A DNA stretch of 64,000 bases from Heterotrichella gracilis (lineage: Eukaryota; Sar; Xanthophyceae; Tribonematales; Xanthonemataceae), in the NCBI GenBank assembly GCA_032358255.1, contig JAULBX010029710.1, positions 124,001 to 188,000 on the forward strand. The letters run 5' to 3'. Within the stretch, counting starts at the first letter, position 1. The number at the start of each line of letters is the position of its first letter. The notes below the pieces were generated by a model. That model was given only the letters and a program-made list of their open reading frames with translations. It had not been told where the DNA came from and searched no databases. Of the stretch, positions 1-11,819 are shown piece after piece. The position numbers and the translations under genes are program-made.

Positions 1-1791
1 GGCGAAACATTCTCGCTGGGCTGGAACGCAGCCAAATTCCGCTCCAAATTCTGGAGGCTGACCCCCGTGGCTGCCGCTATTTGTGCCCTAGATAGGGTGC
101 AGCGGGCCCGCCCACACATGCTGTGTATTCAAAAGTGGGCACGAATGATGCGAGGGGTAGCGGGGAAGGGCAAAGGGTTGTCCTCGGTGTGCCGGACCCT
201 AGCCTAGGGTTGGCCTAGGGTTTGTATGCTAATACCCCAAAAAGGCTGTGCTTGCTCCTGGTGGGGTCTTTGAGAGCATAGCCTTCTCCTGGGCAAGGGG
301 TGGGTCACATGCAAGGCCCTGTCACCCGCCTGCGACCAAGGTAGAAACCCTAAGGAAGGGTTTTCACAAGCATGAGCAGAGTGGGTCCACGGGTCCAGGA
401 GTGTGCCTAGCTACCACTGCCGCGCGTGAGTTATGCACCACGTTCCTCCAAGTGCAGCCTGAGGGGAAGCACCTGCAAGCATACGCAAATGGGCACTAGG
501 CATGGATACCCAGTTAGCCCCACTAGGAGGGGCCAGGTGTGTGGGAGCAGGTGTGTGGCAGTGCGTGCAACGTGACAACGGTCGAACCACCTTGGATTGT
601 AAACATATATTCGGCCACAGTGCCCTTTCAAAATTCAAGTTACTGTTGTTCAGTAGCTATCCCTGGATTCACCCACCTGTGGTCCCGGTCACTAGCATGG
701 TACAGCGCTCTATATGCATGCACAGTGCAACCAAGTGCGAACGACGCGCATTTGGTCGTGTTTGAAAGTACCTCTTGGCTGGAAATATGGAATCGACTGC
801 ACGTCTCCAGTTCTCCTTAGATCTAACTTCTCCCGGTACAGATCAAAAGCCCGCCAACACCAAGTGCATCCCGGCAAGGTTTGGGTTCGCTGCTTAACAA
901 GACATACCTCCAGAGGTGTTCTCCAAATAACTCTTTAGCAGGTCACAAGCGCTTGCTGCGATACTTCTGGAGCTTTGAACCCTTGCCAAGTGTGGGCGTG
1001 CTTGTCTCTTGCTTTAATAGTTGTTGATCAACAATGTGCATACGACCTCGTTTACCACCGCAATTACTGACTGTTGCAGCTTGAAGCATTGCGTTGAGCA
1101 CCCAAGAGAGGAAAGCTTTTCACCCGAAAGCTTTTCAGGTGCATTCCACCGCCGATGTCCCGCCTGCCGACCGGTGGCCCAATTTCAAACGCATTGCAAA
1201 CAGCTAAAGGCGCTCAACAGGGAGGGAGGCGTATACCTATACAAGGGTTAGGGTGGGAACCCAAGGCGTGCCCCTTGGAAGTGTTGGTTGTTGGGTCTAT
1301 CTGACTACACTGGCTTGGAACACGCCCAGCATACACATGCATGCATGTAGTATTTTGCCCTCACTGACCCTGGCTCTTGTCTCTATCATTCGACTGGCAT
1401 CTATTCAAAACTTGTTTTAGTGGTATGATGTAGTAGTTCGACCTTGATAACCCGAAGGAACTCGTACCTACGGTCGACCATCGCTGATGATATCGGTGCT
1501 CGCTGCATAGCTGATTCTCGTATAGTGTTGTACTTAGTTCAGCAACAGGTCGGGTGCAAACCATAAACTTGGTTCCGCGTCAGTACTGAGTGATGCCCCC
1601 CATGGCAGTCAGCTCAGCACGCTGATAGGCACATCACCTGATTGACTAGGACCAGGCTGGGGCAGAGGCACACCCTTCCCGCTACTCTCGAGAGCCATCT
1701 ACCCTCCGTCACTACACTAACCCACCGCTACCACCACCACCTCCAGCATCAGTGTCAGCGTCAGCATCAGCGGGTGTTGCCCCCGTGGGCC
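1..1791. other. 5' flank of SUVH gene, no gene recognised
   Basis: No reading frame here has convincing coding character or a recognisable domain. An open frame of 68 codons enters from the left edge on the plus strand and stops near position 204. It could be the tail of a gene lying outside the window, but nothing in it is recognisable. A GCATGCAT-type alternating motif lies near 1335. The last 150 bases before the SUVH start codon are rich in CCACCACCT-like and CAGCATCAG-like runs and are probably 5' UTR. Confidence 0.4.
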
Positions 1792-4700
1792 ATGGCCCCC
1801 AAGGTGAAAACCCCAGCCAAGGGTCCCGGGGCAGCGCTGGTGGGTCGCAGGGTGAGGAAGCGCTTCTGCAGGGGGTGGTTCGAGGGGACAGTGACGGAGT
1901 ATTTGGGGAAAGAGGGATGGTGAGTGGAGCGGGGATGCTGCTGTTAATCCCTAACCCCCAAACCCTAGCCTGTAATGAACAAAATACCCTAACTAACACG
2001 GAACGGCAACGTTGTGCTTGATAGTGCCATCTTTGCCCGATGTGTGGTGCTCATGTGCACACTGGTGTTCCGCATAAAGCCCAGGACAACAAAATCGAGG
2101 CTTAGCCCCTCTGCTGCCACCTGCCACGCCTCCTTGCAGCCCCATAACAATTACGAGCCACTCAACGGCCCGGTAGGAGTATGAACCCTTGCGTAGGTAC
2201 TTGCTGCACTGCCGCAACGGCGACCCTAAACCCTACACCCTTGCGTAGGCACCCTAAACCCTAAACCCCAAACCCTAAACCCTTGCGTAGGTACTCGCTG
2301 GAGTACAATGACGGCGATTCTGAGGACATGGCGTGGGCAGAGCTGCGCACCATACTGCAGCCACCAACCGCAGCAACTAGCCCAAGGGAGGCTGGAACCC
2401 TGTCCCAGCAGCCAGCGCCGGCGGCCAGCGGGCGGAAAACCCTTCCGCAGGGTGCTGGCCCCACGCGCACAGGAGGCAGCGGCAGAAACACATCAGGTAC
2501 TACCTGCGCCAATCACTCGATGACTTGTTGTGCCTTGAAACTGCGTTCTTAATGGCACTCAGGTAATGCATGGAATCGGTGGTGCACCCGCCATGCACTG
2601 CTGAGAGGGACAATGTCCAGCTTAGGTAAGCGCTTGGCAGCGGGTGGGGGAACTGTGTGTGCAAGTATGAAAATGGATGATGAGTGTATCCGCAGCAACA
2701 AAAATGCATACGCCACCATAGGCCAATTTGGGAAAATAATTGTTTCAGCCCTTTGGGACACCCAGGGCAAATCTCTGTGCACATGCAGGTACCAAGCGCA
2801 AGCCCTCCCCGTCTTCCCCCACCACATCGCCCCCCGTCCACTGCCGGCCCCCCAAGCGTACAGCATCCTTGGTACCATGGGAACAGGACTCACCACTGAG
2901 CGAGGGGCTGCAGCTCACCGCCAGGCCCAGCCCGCAGTTTTTTGCCAAGCTGTCTGAGAAGGGGATGTCACCAGGGGGGATTGGGGCGAAACGAGAGGGG
3001 AGGTTGCCGACCGCAGGCCCCACCCCAATCGCGGCACAGCGACTGGCCGCTCGTGCCACTCCCAGGGTGCGTCTTGGGTTGAAAGTGCCACGTATAGGGT
3101 TTTGGGTTGAGGATGCCATGTGTAGGGTGTAGGGTGTAGGGTTTAGAGTGCGCATGCGCAATCTTGGGGTGGTGGGGTGCAATGCAAAGAAGAAGTGCAA
3201 AGGTTTCCGGCCCATTGGGTTGCTGGGTTGCTGATTAGGGTTCAGGGATGAGGGTTCCAGCCAAAGGTCCCTTAGCCAAAGGAGCTGAGTCACACAAGAA
3301 CAACATGCACCCAGAACTTCTCAACCCACAGCCCTAAACCCTGGCCTTGAACCCTAAGCAATGCCTCTGGGCTGCAGGCGCAACCAGCCGCGGCCCCCGC
3401 CCCCCTTCCCCCCGCCCCCCGGCCCCCCACCTCTGGTAAGGGTGCGCTGCTCCCCCTTGAGGAGGAGGATGCAGAGCGGCTGCAAAAGCTGGGAATAACG
3501 GTGCGATGGGGACCCCTGCTGCATGGACATGCCAGCGTTTATCATATAAATTTCAAATCATTCTAGCGTTAGTATTGCAAGTGAATGTATTGATGGCATA
3601 TTTTGGTGGCAACTATTTATAGTATTCTGTCTTTCTGGGCAATGTTAGCTCCCAGTTTTTCTTTGAAAAACCCCCGATTACAACAGTGTGTTGTCTTCAC
3701 ATTTCCCATTAGATGACCTGGTTCACTTTCCCAAATGCTTGGTATTCTAAGAATACATACCGGAGTCCATTGCTCAGCGAAGAAAGCATGTATAGCAATG
3801 AAGATGTCATCACTGCCCCTCCCCAGTTCAGGTCCACATCAACACCGAGTACCGCCACCCCCCTGGCCAGGAGCCCTGCCGGGCCCACAACATCCAAGTC
3901 AACACCCAACCGCTGCTCACACCAGCGCTGGTGAAGAAGGTAGGGGACCCTAGCTGGGGATGGTGGAGGTGGCAGAAAGAACTACGCACGTGGTGCTGGT
4001 GCCAATCCTGCAAAAGTGGTGATGGCTGGTGCGCGCGTATTTAAGTGCGCAGCGCATGCGGCAATCACCTCCGCACGCAACTCCCTACCACAGCTTGTAG
4101 AAATGGTCTCCTTGCCACACACCCTTTAAACCGTGCCCGCTTCTTACCCGATTGGACCATTTGCAGATTTCTTGTCAGTTTATGCTGAATCTACCCCACA
4201 ATGCGCACCTTGCCCTCTCGGCCTTTTATGTATTTTTATTTACTTTTATTTATATGAATTTCCTATAATTTATCTTTCATGTTTATCTTCCAGTCGCCTC
4301 TGTCCCGAAGGTGTCTGCCTGCCAACGCCTGTTCTACAAGGTGATGGCGGACGCACGCATTACCGAGGCCGCGCGGGTGCATGATGCGGGTGGCGTTGGC
4401 CCCGACGGCAAGCGCATGGCGCAGCGCCCAGACAGGGTGGCTGAGTCCAAGTTAAAGAAGGAGGGGAGCAGCATCTACCCTGAGAAGCTGGCTGGACACA
4501 TACCGGGGGTGGCCATCGGGCAGAGGTGGGTGGGTGGGTGGGGTGGGGGGGGAGTGAGGGGTCTGGCAATTACATGTGTGCAGGGGCGGTGACACTTGAT
4601 AAAGGTGGGGGAAGGTGACCACCACCTGTTGCTTTCCCGCAGGAATCTGTCTACCCCCCTTTCATCTCCGGCATTTTACCTACACACACATGCCATCAGG

Positions 4701-7700
4701 AACCTGTGCATGACCTTGTACATGCATGCACACCTCTTAAGTCAATAACCCCTCACCGCCCTTTCTCCCCTTCACAACATACCCTCCTCCACCTCTCCCC
4801 AGATTTTACCTGCGGGCCGAGACGGGTTGCCTGGGCATCCACCACCCCCCCGTGTCTGGCATCGAGGTGGTGGGGGCACAGGACTCGCGTGCCAAGATGC
4901 CATATGTGGTCAGCATCGTGGTGGCAGGGTGGTATGAGGACGATGAGGATGACGGGGACGTGCTCACATACACAGGTGGGAGGAGGGGGTTGGGTCACAT
5001 CATTCCTGGCCTGCAATGATCGCCAAGAAGAACACGGTGAAGGCACGGCATACAACACCAAAGCTAGGGTTCCCCACATACCGCTCCACCCCAGCCCAGC
5101 TGTTTGCCTTCAGCATAGGATGTGCCCTGCCCTGCCCACACTCCAACCCATCATCCTACCCCATGCTAGAGTTTGGCTCATCCCATCCACCCCCTGTCCT
5201 CCCTCGCAGGCGAGGGCGGCAACGACCTTCTGAGCAGCCGCAAGCAGGTTGCGCACCAGTCCCTCACGCGCGGCAACCTGGCCTTGGTTTGCAACATCCA
5301 GCTGGGCCTGCCTGTGCGTGTGCTGCGCAAGAACAGGGATGACGCGTCGCCGTCGGGGTCGGTGTTTGTGTATGAGGGGCTGTACGACGTGGTGAGTGGG
5401 GTTAGTCTAGCACCATCAGGGTTTGGACTGGGATCATTGAGATCATTGGGATAATTGTGTATGCAATCTTTGGCTGCGTGAAGTCTACTGGAAATTGTAA
5501 ATATAAAGGATTGCACCAAGGTCGAAACGTGCTATATAGTTATCACAGTACTCGTGAACGCTCTTATTGCTGCCATTAAGTCAGTGCATGAGGGCTACAG
5601 GGCTCCATGGAGGAATGCGGGACTCACCACTGAACCATCATGCCAAGTGTTCATCATGTAAACCCCTGCAACCCTGAAGGTTCACCATTTTTCAAACACC
5701 CTTGACGGGCTCATCATGTGAAATCAGGGACAGCATCCCAAGCTTTGGCCCCATGCATTGCAGGTCCGCTTCACCGCAATCAGCGGGGAGCAGGGTTTCA
5801 GGGTGTACCAGTACCGCATGGTGCGCAGGGGCGGGCAGGGGGAGCGAGGCGGGTGCGCGGTCATGTACAAGGGGGCCACAGCGCCTAAGTCCCTCACGGT
5901 GCACAGGCGGCCCTGGCTGGTGGATACTGACATATCAGGGGGGCTGGAGCGGCTGCCGGTGAGCGAAGGGGGGGTGAGGGGAGGGATGTGTTCTGGGGGA
6001 AAGGGGTGGTGACGGTGAAGGTTTTTTGGGTTCAGAGTCTAAGGTTTGTGGCATGTTGGTGGGCCCTGTTGGAGGGGGATCCCCCACCTGCGTGTGATCA
6101 TTTCCATGAGCAATTGCATGGAAGGCTGGCGCGCCACCAGGTTGGTTGAACCCCTACATACCTAACACTCCGACACCCCTTCCTCCTCAGATCCCCGCCG
6201 TGAACGAGGTTGATGCCGAGGTCACCCCCTTCACAGCAATCAGCCACCTCCCCCTGCCAGAGGCGGTGCTGGGCATGCCCTCAAGGCTGGAGGAGATAGC
6301 AGCGTGCGCACAATAACCCTTAAACCCTTAACCTAAACATTTTCTCGCTTCCCTTGCTCGTGCCACCTCTTGACTGCCGTTGTGCTCAATTTCTGTACTC
6401 ACGTACTCTGCCACTGCGCACCATTGCTTCCTTGGCCTGCATGGTCAATTTCTTCTTCACTCCCTCTGGCACTGCATACCATTGCTTTCCGCCTAGCCTC
6501 ACACCCCCTGCCACCCCTTACTCCCCCTGGCACTCCGCCACCATCCCTACCACCACCTCCAAGCTCACATGCATGTTGGGAAACGCAACACAACCTTGCA
6601 ATAGGTCTCAGGATGGGTCCACACCTTTCCTGGCACGGCCAATCCCCCGTTCTCCCAATATATATTCACATCGCCACATCCATAGTGCAAAATTATATCT
6701 GCGCAATGGTTGCGACACATGTGACTTGCAGGGATGAGAAAGAAAACAAACAGTGAAGTAATCATGAATGAATAACCTTTACACCTACCACTCACCGCCC
6801 CACCCCCCACCCCTCCAGGCGCCTCAAGTCCCTGCGCTGGCAGCCCCCCGCCACCTACCTGTCTGACTACCAGTATGGCAGCGACGTGGTGCGACCCCAG
6901 CCCCCGCCAGCACCCACCACAGACCCACACGCATGCCTGGCGCAGCTCAACCATGGCAAGGCGCCATACATGGAGCGAGGTGGGGGCAGGGAAGGGGGGT
7001 GGGCTAGGGTTCCGGCCAAGGGTTTGTTTTTTTGTGTGTTTTTTGGAGACAGGATTTGTGGTAGGGTTCCTCCCTAGGGCGAATGTGGCGCCTGGCGCAG
7101 GTCATCTATTGGTGGGCTCCCTGCCTGAGCGAGGTGGGGGCAGGGTTTTGACTGGGGCTTTTGGCCAGAGTGAGGACAAGGTTGCTGTGGATCAGAAGCG
7201 TGCTCCCGTGCCAGGGGGGTGGAGGATCGGCGATGTATAAGCATACGCGCACACTCGAGACCTGCATTGGTGGGTCACGTTACCATGCGCATGCCGCCAA
7301 TCCCATATACGTAATTCTTACCCCTTGCTTGGGGTGTCCCCCAACTGACGCGTCTGTGTGCCCTCCCTCTCTCTTCAGAGCGCAAGACCACCTCCGGGTC
7401 TGGCCGCAGCTACCCCCCCCGCCTCATGACCATGCCCTCTCCAGTGGTGTACGAGTGCGCCCCTTGGTGTAGATGCCCTCGGGGGGAGGAATGCCCACAG
7501 GCAGTCAGCCAGCAGGTACGGGAGCAAACCCTATTGGAGGGTATTTGGGTTCGGGATGTAGGGTTTGCAGGCTGTCAGCCCAGCAGGTACAGAGAAACCC
7601 CTATGGAAGGGTCTAGGGTTCAGGAATAGGGTTCACAGGCTGTCAGCCAGCAGGGACAACCTATGGGAGGGTTCAGAGTCAGGGTCTATGATTTAGGGTT

Positions 7701-9113
7701 TAGGGTCAAATGTCGCCCCCAGGCCGTCATTCAGCACTGGTCCAGCAGGTACAGGGAACCCTGTGTGGATTGGGCAAGACCTTTTGAACCCTCGCCCCCC
7801 CTTTGCATCTCCATATGCCCCTGGGCCCCTCCACATGCCACTCTCACCACCCCACCCATCCCCAGGGCCTGGAGGTGTTTGAACCCCTAGACCTACCGTC
7901 CCCCTTGCATACCCACATGTCCCTGCCCCCTCCACCATCACCACACCACCATCCCCAGGGACTGCGTTTCCGCCTAGAGGTGTTCAAAACCCTCGACCGG
8001 GGTTGGGGGGTGCGCTCCTGGGACATGATCCCCGAGGGCTCCTACCTCACCACCTTCCTGGGCAGGGTCATGCGACACGCGGCAGCCGAGCACGCGCCCG
8101 ACGACAGCTACCTGTTTGACATGGGCAAGCGCAGCGACAGGGACTGGGAGAACAACGAGGTGGCGTTCGACCCGTAAGTGGGGGGGAAATGGGGTTGGGG
8201 AAAGACCAAATGCTATGGCGAGCATGCTGTCATCTTGCAATTGAGCAATATCAGTGGTGCCACGGCCACATACACATCTCTCCAAGAAAAGAAACCAATG
8301 TTGCAATTGTCACAGCCCTTGCTAGGCTTAATTTCATATACTACATCAAATCTCAAAACACCACGCGGGTGACACCCCAATTCCACTTCACCCAGCCTAG
8401 CACAGACACTGTTGGCTGCCTCCCTATTCACCCCAACCCCTCTACTAACCCTCCACCATCTAGTCTTGCTGACCCCCCCCCTGCCCCCTCCCTTCCCCCC
8501 CTTCCGCCAGTGACCACGTTGTTGACTACACCATCGACGCCAAGGAGTGCGGCAACGTGGCCCGCTTCATCAACCACTGCTGCGACCCCAACCTGTACGT
8601 GCAGCCGATGCTCACAAGCCACCACGACCACAGGCTGGCGCGCATATGCCTGTTTGCCATGAGGAACATACCGCCATTCACGGAGCTGACGTGAGTAAGG
8701 GGGTGGGGGGTTTTGTGGCAGTGGACAGTGCTGGCTCTGCATGTTTGGCGGCTGACATGCATTGTGTGGTCTTGTGTGCTGGCACTTTGTATGTAGGGTG
8801 TAGGGTGTAGGGCAGACGCTGTCCAAGGGTTATTAACCAGCACAGTGGCATGGCCACTGCTAAACTCCCTGTCCCTCCCTGCAGCTACGACTACGGCAGC
8901 CAGTACGTTGAGAACAACCTGGATGGGCAGTGCGCGTGCAGGTCAGACATATGCATCAGCAAGCAGCAGCAGCAGCAGACGCCGGCCCAGGGGGGGCGCA
9001 GGGCATCCACTGGCAGCGGGAAGGGGGCAGGGGGCAGCGCCAGGCGGAACAGCAATGGGGGTGGCAGCGGGTCAGGAAAGAAGGGGAGTAAAGGGAAGGG
9101 GGCCAGGAGTTGA
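1792..9113 (+). CDS. SUVH-type histone H3K9 methyltransferase (Tudor-like, SRA, pre-SET, SET, post-SET)
   Basis: Nuclear lysine methyltransferase of the plant SU(VAR)3-9 homologue family. The SRA domain should bind methylated DNA and the SET domain should methylate H3K9. Confident exons are 1792-1919, 2291-2496, 2789-~3066, 4294-4525, 4803-4975, 5210-5391, 5764-5958, 6191-6303, 6819-6979, 7379-7515, 7959-8173, 8511-8690 and 8885-9113; the phases agree from 4294 onward. Exon structure between 3067 and 4293 is unresolved (Pro/Ser/Thr-rich candidates at ~3377-3500 and ~3830-3938). Exons 1-2 encode a Tudor/Agenet-like module (WFEGTVTEY...[11 protein letters not shown]). SRA runs from [18 protein letters not shown] to about 5958. 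SET motifs are [21 protein letters not shown] and ELTYDYG. Post-SET is CACRSDIC. Only five pre-SET cysteines are visible ([21 protein letters not shown]), against nine in the family. The C-terminus is a Gln and Gly/Ser/Lys-rich tail. The family assignment is firm. Confidence 0.93.
2185..2290 (+). repeat. Three acceptor echoes plus telomere-type repeats before SUVH exon 2
   Basis: The 13-base string ACCCTTGCGTAGG occurs at about 2185, 2237 and 2278. The third copy is the real acceptor of exon 2. The first copy is followed by a degenerate copy of the start of the exon (GTACTTGCTG against GTACTCGCTG, later AACGGCGA against GACGGCGA). CCCTAAACCC units fill the gaps between copies. Confidence 0.8.
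7500..7760 (+). repeat. Degenerate tandem copies of the SUVH exon end and donor
   Basis: The exon ends at 7515 with GTCAGCCAGCAG followed by GTAC. Degraded copies of this junction recur at about 7567-7590, 7631-7655 and 7720-7755. Each is preceded by CAGGC(T/C)GTCA-like sequence, and two of the three keep the GTACAG donor. The spacers contain TAGGGTT telomere-like units. Only the first copy keeps the frame into the following SET exon. Confidence 0.8.
7848..7998 (+). repeat. Acceptor echo before the first SUVH SET exon
   Basis: The real acceptor ends at 7958 and the exon contains CTAGAGGTGTTCAAAACCCT. A copy about 95 bases upstream reads CCCATCCCCAGGGCCTGGAG and continues GTGTTTGAACCCCTAGACC, so it duplicates the polypyrimidine tract, the AG and the exon start. 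Using the upstream AG would change the protein in front of the SET domain. Confidence 0.7.
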
Positions 9114-9976
9114 AGTCCCCAAATAATTATCGTGGTGGACCTTGGGAGGTTCCCAGGGTTCTGATTCAGCACAGCCTGTCCAATTGTGCGTGTGATTGGT
9201 TGCCACCAAGGATTGTGCCCTAGATGTGGCAAGCCAGTGATCTATTGTGACATGTCATGTTTGGGGCCAAACCAGGTGCTCTCCTAAGCTGACTACACCT
9301 GTGCACTGAGCGGACGGCAGTGCACAGCCGCAGTACGCCGGCGGCATAATAAAGGCATAGCGCAATATTTTTTGTAATGCACTGTCTGTTCGGACGTGAA
9401 TTGACTAATATTAGTAAATTTCATTGGGCCTATTTTAGGTTTGCTGCACCAATTCTGCCACGTCACCTTCAGCTGTAACTGTTACAGCTGGTATGTGTGG
9501 AAACTTGCCCAAAATATAAATTAAAAACAGTTCTTAATCAGCATGCCGGAAACCAGTCTGAAATCAAGTACAATCACCGGTAACCAGAGCACAAGGTCAC
9601 TTGTGAGACTCCACACTACGTTGCTTGTTGCCAGACTACAACTGATTGTGAGACTTTTAAGAGCAACCTGGGCCAGCAAATGCCCAAATGACTAGGGTAC
9701 CATGTTTTGATTGTTTGTTGCCTTGACTTTAGTTTTAACGTTCAACTTGGTGCAAGTCTTATCGTGGCTGATGGGTTAAGGCAGCAGTCGCCCCAGCAGT
9801 TGTATTCCAAGCACAGCTGTTAGTTACCGACCAAGATCTATCATATTACAGGTCACCAAGGCCCAATCTCCAACACGGCACTGTGACTCACTTTATAATG
9901 TCCACGCTGGTTCCATCGAAATGCTGATTGTGCAAACACAGTCCGGAACCCACAAACTTCTGTGTACACCTGAAAC

Positions 9977-10105
9977 TTAACAAATCTTCCCCATCGCCAC
10001 TAGCAGCAGCTGGACATATTATTAATACCGTACCCAGCACGGTGCTGGGTACGTTATTAATAATATGTCCAGCTGCTGCTAGTGGCGATGGGGAAGATTT
10101 GTTAA
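9977..10105. repeat. 129-bp near-perfect palindrome (first of two)
   Basis: The left arm begins TTAACAAATCTTCC and the right arm ends GGAAGATTTGTTAA. The arms are about 64 bases, with one mismatch near the centre (ATACCGTACC against AACGTACC on the complement) and almost no loop (CCAGCAC/GTGCTGG at the centre, near 10041). The whole stretch can fold as one hairpin or cruciform. It carries no coding capacity beyond mirror-image frames and shows no flanking target duplication. Confidence 0.95.
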
Positions 10106-10106
10106 A

Positions 10107-10237
10107 TTTGTCGTTTGTGCTGGCCAGGAACGGGGAGGTTTCTTGGGCTGGTGAAAGCCTGTGTGCTTGAGGCTGAAGCACACAGGCTTTCACCAGCCCA
10201 AGAACCCTCCCCTTTCCTGGCCAGCACAAACGACAAA
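10107..10237. repeat. 131-bp palindrome (second of two)
   Basis: It starts one or two bases after the first palindrome. The left arm begins TTTGTCGTTTGTGCTGG and the right arm ends CCAGCACAAACGACAAA. The loop is about nine bases (TTGAGGCTG-like, near 10172). The arms differ by a few changes around AACGGGGAGGTTT. The two palindromes share no obvious sequence, so they are two different inverted duplications side by side. Confidence 0.93.
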
Positions 10238-10656
10238 CGCTAGAAATACATCCCAACCGACATCCCAGACGACATCCCAAACCGCTGAAACGATATGAAC
10301 TGGAAAGTACTTGCAATATGCAGACAACGTTTCAGCTGCTATCAGTTCAGTATACTTGCAGTGACTCCAGACACTCCTGGCACTATTGTACAAAAGCACC
10401 CCCTTGGCTGACAGTGCTGCACACGCACTGGCGAATACCTAATCAGAGATATTGACACTGAGCAAGCTACACGGCCAACCCAGCTTGCATAGGTGTGCAG
10501 TACCCAGCAACACAGCGCCAACGTTCCAACAATGGAAAGCCTCCCTTGCCTGGCACAGGCTGAAAATACCAGTACACAGGCATGCCCCCTCCCAGATCCC
10601 ATGCAGCCAGTCCCAGTGAGCTCAGCAGTGACCAGCCCAACCCCCTTGCTCCCCTA

Positions 10657-11819
10657 TCAACCCTCCAACTGGACACGCACCCTGTCCACCGCAGTGAACA
10701 CAGTGGGGATAGTGCCAGTGTTCTCAAAGGCATTAATCAAGGTCACATCGTAGTCGTCTAGAACGTACTCCACGCGCTGCACCTTTCGGCCCTTGGCACG
10801 CGGGTCTGCCTGGACCAGGTCGGTGAAGAAGCGATCCATTTGCATGGGGTTGTTGCCGGTGCCCTTTGTGACGGTGTTGACGGTGACGTCCAGGGTGCCC
10901 ACTGCAGTTGCCACGGGCCAAGGCCAGGGGCGGTGCATAATGTCCACCTGCAGTTTGGCAGGTAGAGTGAGGTCACGCCAAAGCGGGTTAAACTACCTTG
11001 TCACGACTCCAAGCAAACCACCTCAAAATTTTACCTTCTTGACGCGCTCCCCCTCTGCCAGCTCTGCCTGGCGTCTGGCGGTCATGGCCCGGGCCCAGTC
11101 AAACGCTGCCACCAAAACAAAACCGCGCATAAACCCCAACAGCACCTGCAGCGCAAGCAACACTTCTCATATGTATGTGGAATGAACGACAGAGGGGTTG
11201 AGCAATGCGCTGTTGTAGGGTTTGCAAAGTACTGAAACAATATTGTTTTTAGCCTTGCAAGAATGGGTGCACGGGTTTGCCAATAGAGTTGAGCAACATG
11301 CTGTCAAGATCTAGCCATCAGTCTATAGCACGAGTGACAGCAGCAGCATCAAGGAGCAGAAACAACGCTGGCACAATCATACCTGGCCACCTGGGATGGA
11401 CTCAGGCAGGCCAAACATCGAGGCGAGAATTTCAGGCGTCACAATAGCAAGGGCCGCGCCGCAGAGGTACCGAGGATGACGACGTCTCTCTTGACGGCAG
11501 CCGCTTTCTGGGTGGTGGCCTTGGGTGACGAGGCGCACTGCATATCAAAAACGGCAAGGTGGGTGCCTCAGGAAGGTAACAACTTCTGTGCACTCATATG
11601 CATGCAATGCATGCATACGCCCAACCCACCAAGCGGGCGGTCCAGCAGCGGCAAACTCACCGTTACGGCAGTCCCCGGGAGCTTATGTGCAAATAATCTG
11701 GTAGTGGCAACAAGAGGCCGCCCACGAAACGCCTGCCCCACATGAGATGGCACACGCCCTGGTGTGGGCACTGAGCGGAATGGCGTGCGCGAGAGCGCTG
11801 AGGTTTGCACGTTGAACAT
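10657..11819 (-). CDS. Unrecognised probable plastid membrane protein, one-base frame discrepancy in exon 2
   Basis: Four exons are supported: 11661-11819, 11383-11537, 11035-11145 and 10657-10947. Together they encode about 238 residues. The N-terminus (MFNVQTSALSRTPFRSVPTP) is rich in Ser, Arg and hydroxylated residues with no acids, like a chloroplast transit peptide, and is followed by a VTCASS-like cleavage context. Two hydrophobic stretches follow (around LCGAALAIVTPEIL and LLGFMRGFVLVAAF), then a basic-acidic loop and a soluble C-terminal domain (FFTDLVQADPRAKGRKVQRV, EYVLDDYDVTLINAF). Exon 2 is 155 bases where the flanking phases require 156. The good frame switches near 11462-11470, so either one base is missing from the sequence or the gene carries a frameshift. 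I do not recognise the family. The start is the only ATG in front of the transit-like stretch. Confidence 0.6.

Larger units (their letters stand above)
9114..10656. other. Convergent intergenic region with two large palindromes
   Basis: This lies between the 3' ends of the SUVH gene (+) and the 10657-11819 gene (-). The sequence TTTTTTGTAATGC near 9369 holds a TGTAA pentamer, the usual polyadenylation signal in chlorophytes, and may end the SUVH transcript. The segment 9400-9970 is AT-richer with nothing recognisable. Two adjacent palindromes fill 9977-10237. Open frames in that part are products of the palindromes. Confidence 0.6.

Noticed and set aside
1-206. Open frame entering from the left edge
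   Set aside because: Only 68 codons, no motif, and no splice evidence; could be the end of an outside gene but cannot be supported.
2745-3293. 182-codon minus-strand open frame
   Set aside because: It overlaps a phase-consistent SUVH exon (from 2789) on the other strand and matches no family.
9888-10316. Open frames on both strands containing the same peptide twice
   Set aside because: They arise because the DNA is palindromic; the repeated peptide is a mirror product, not a gene.
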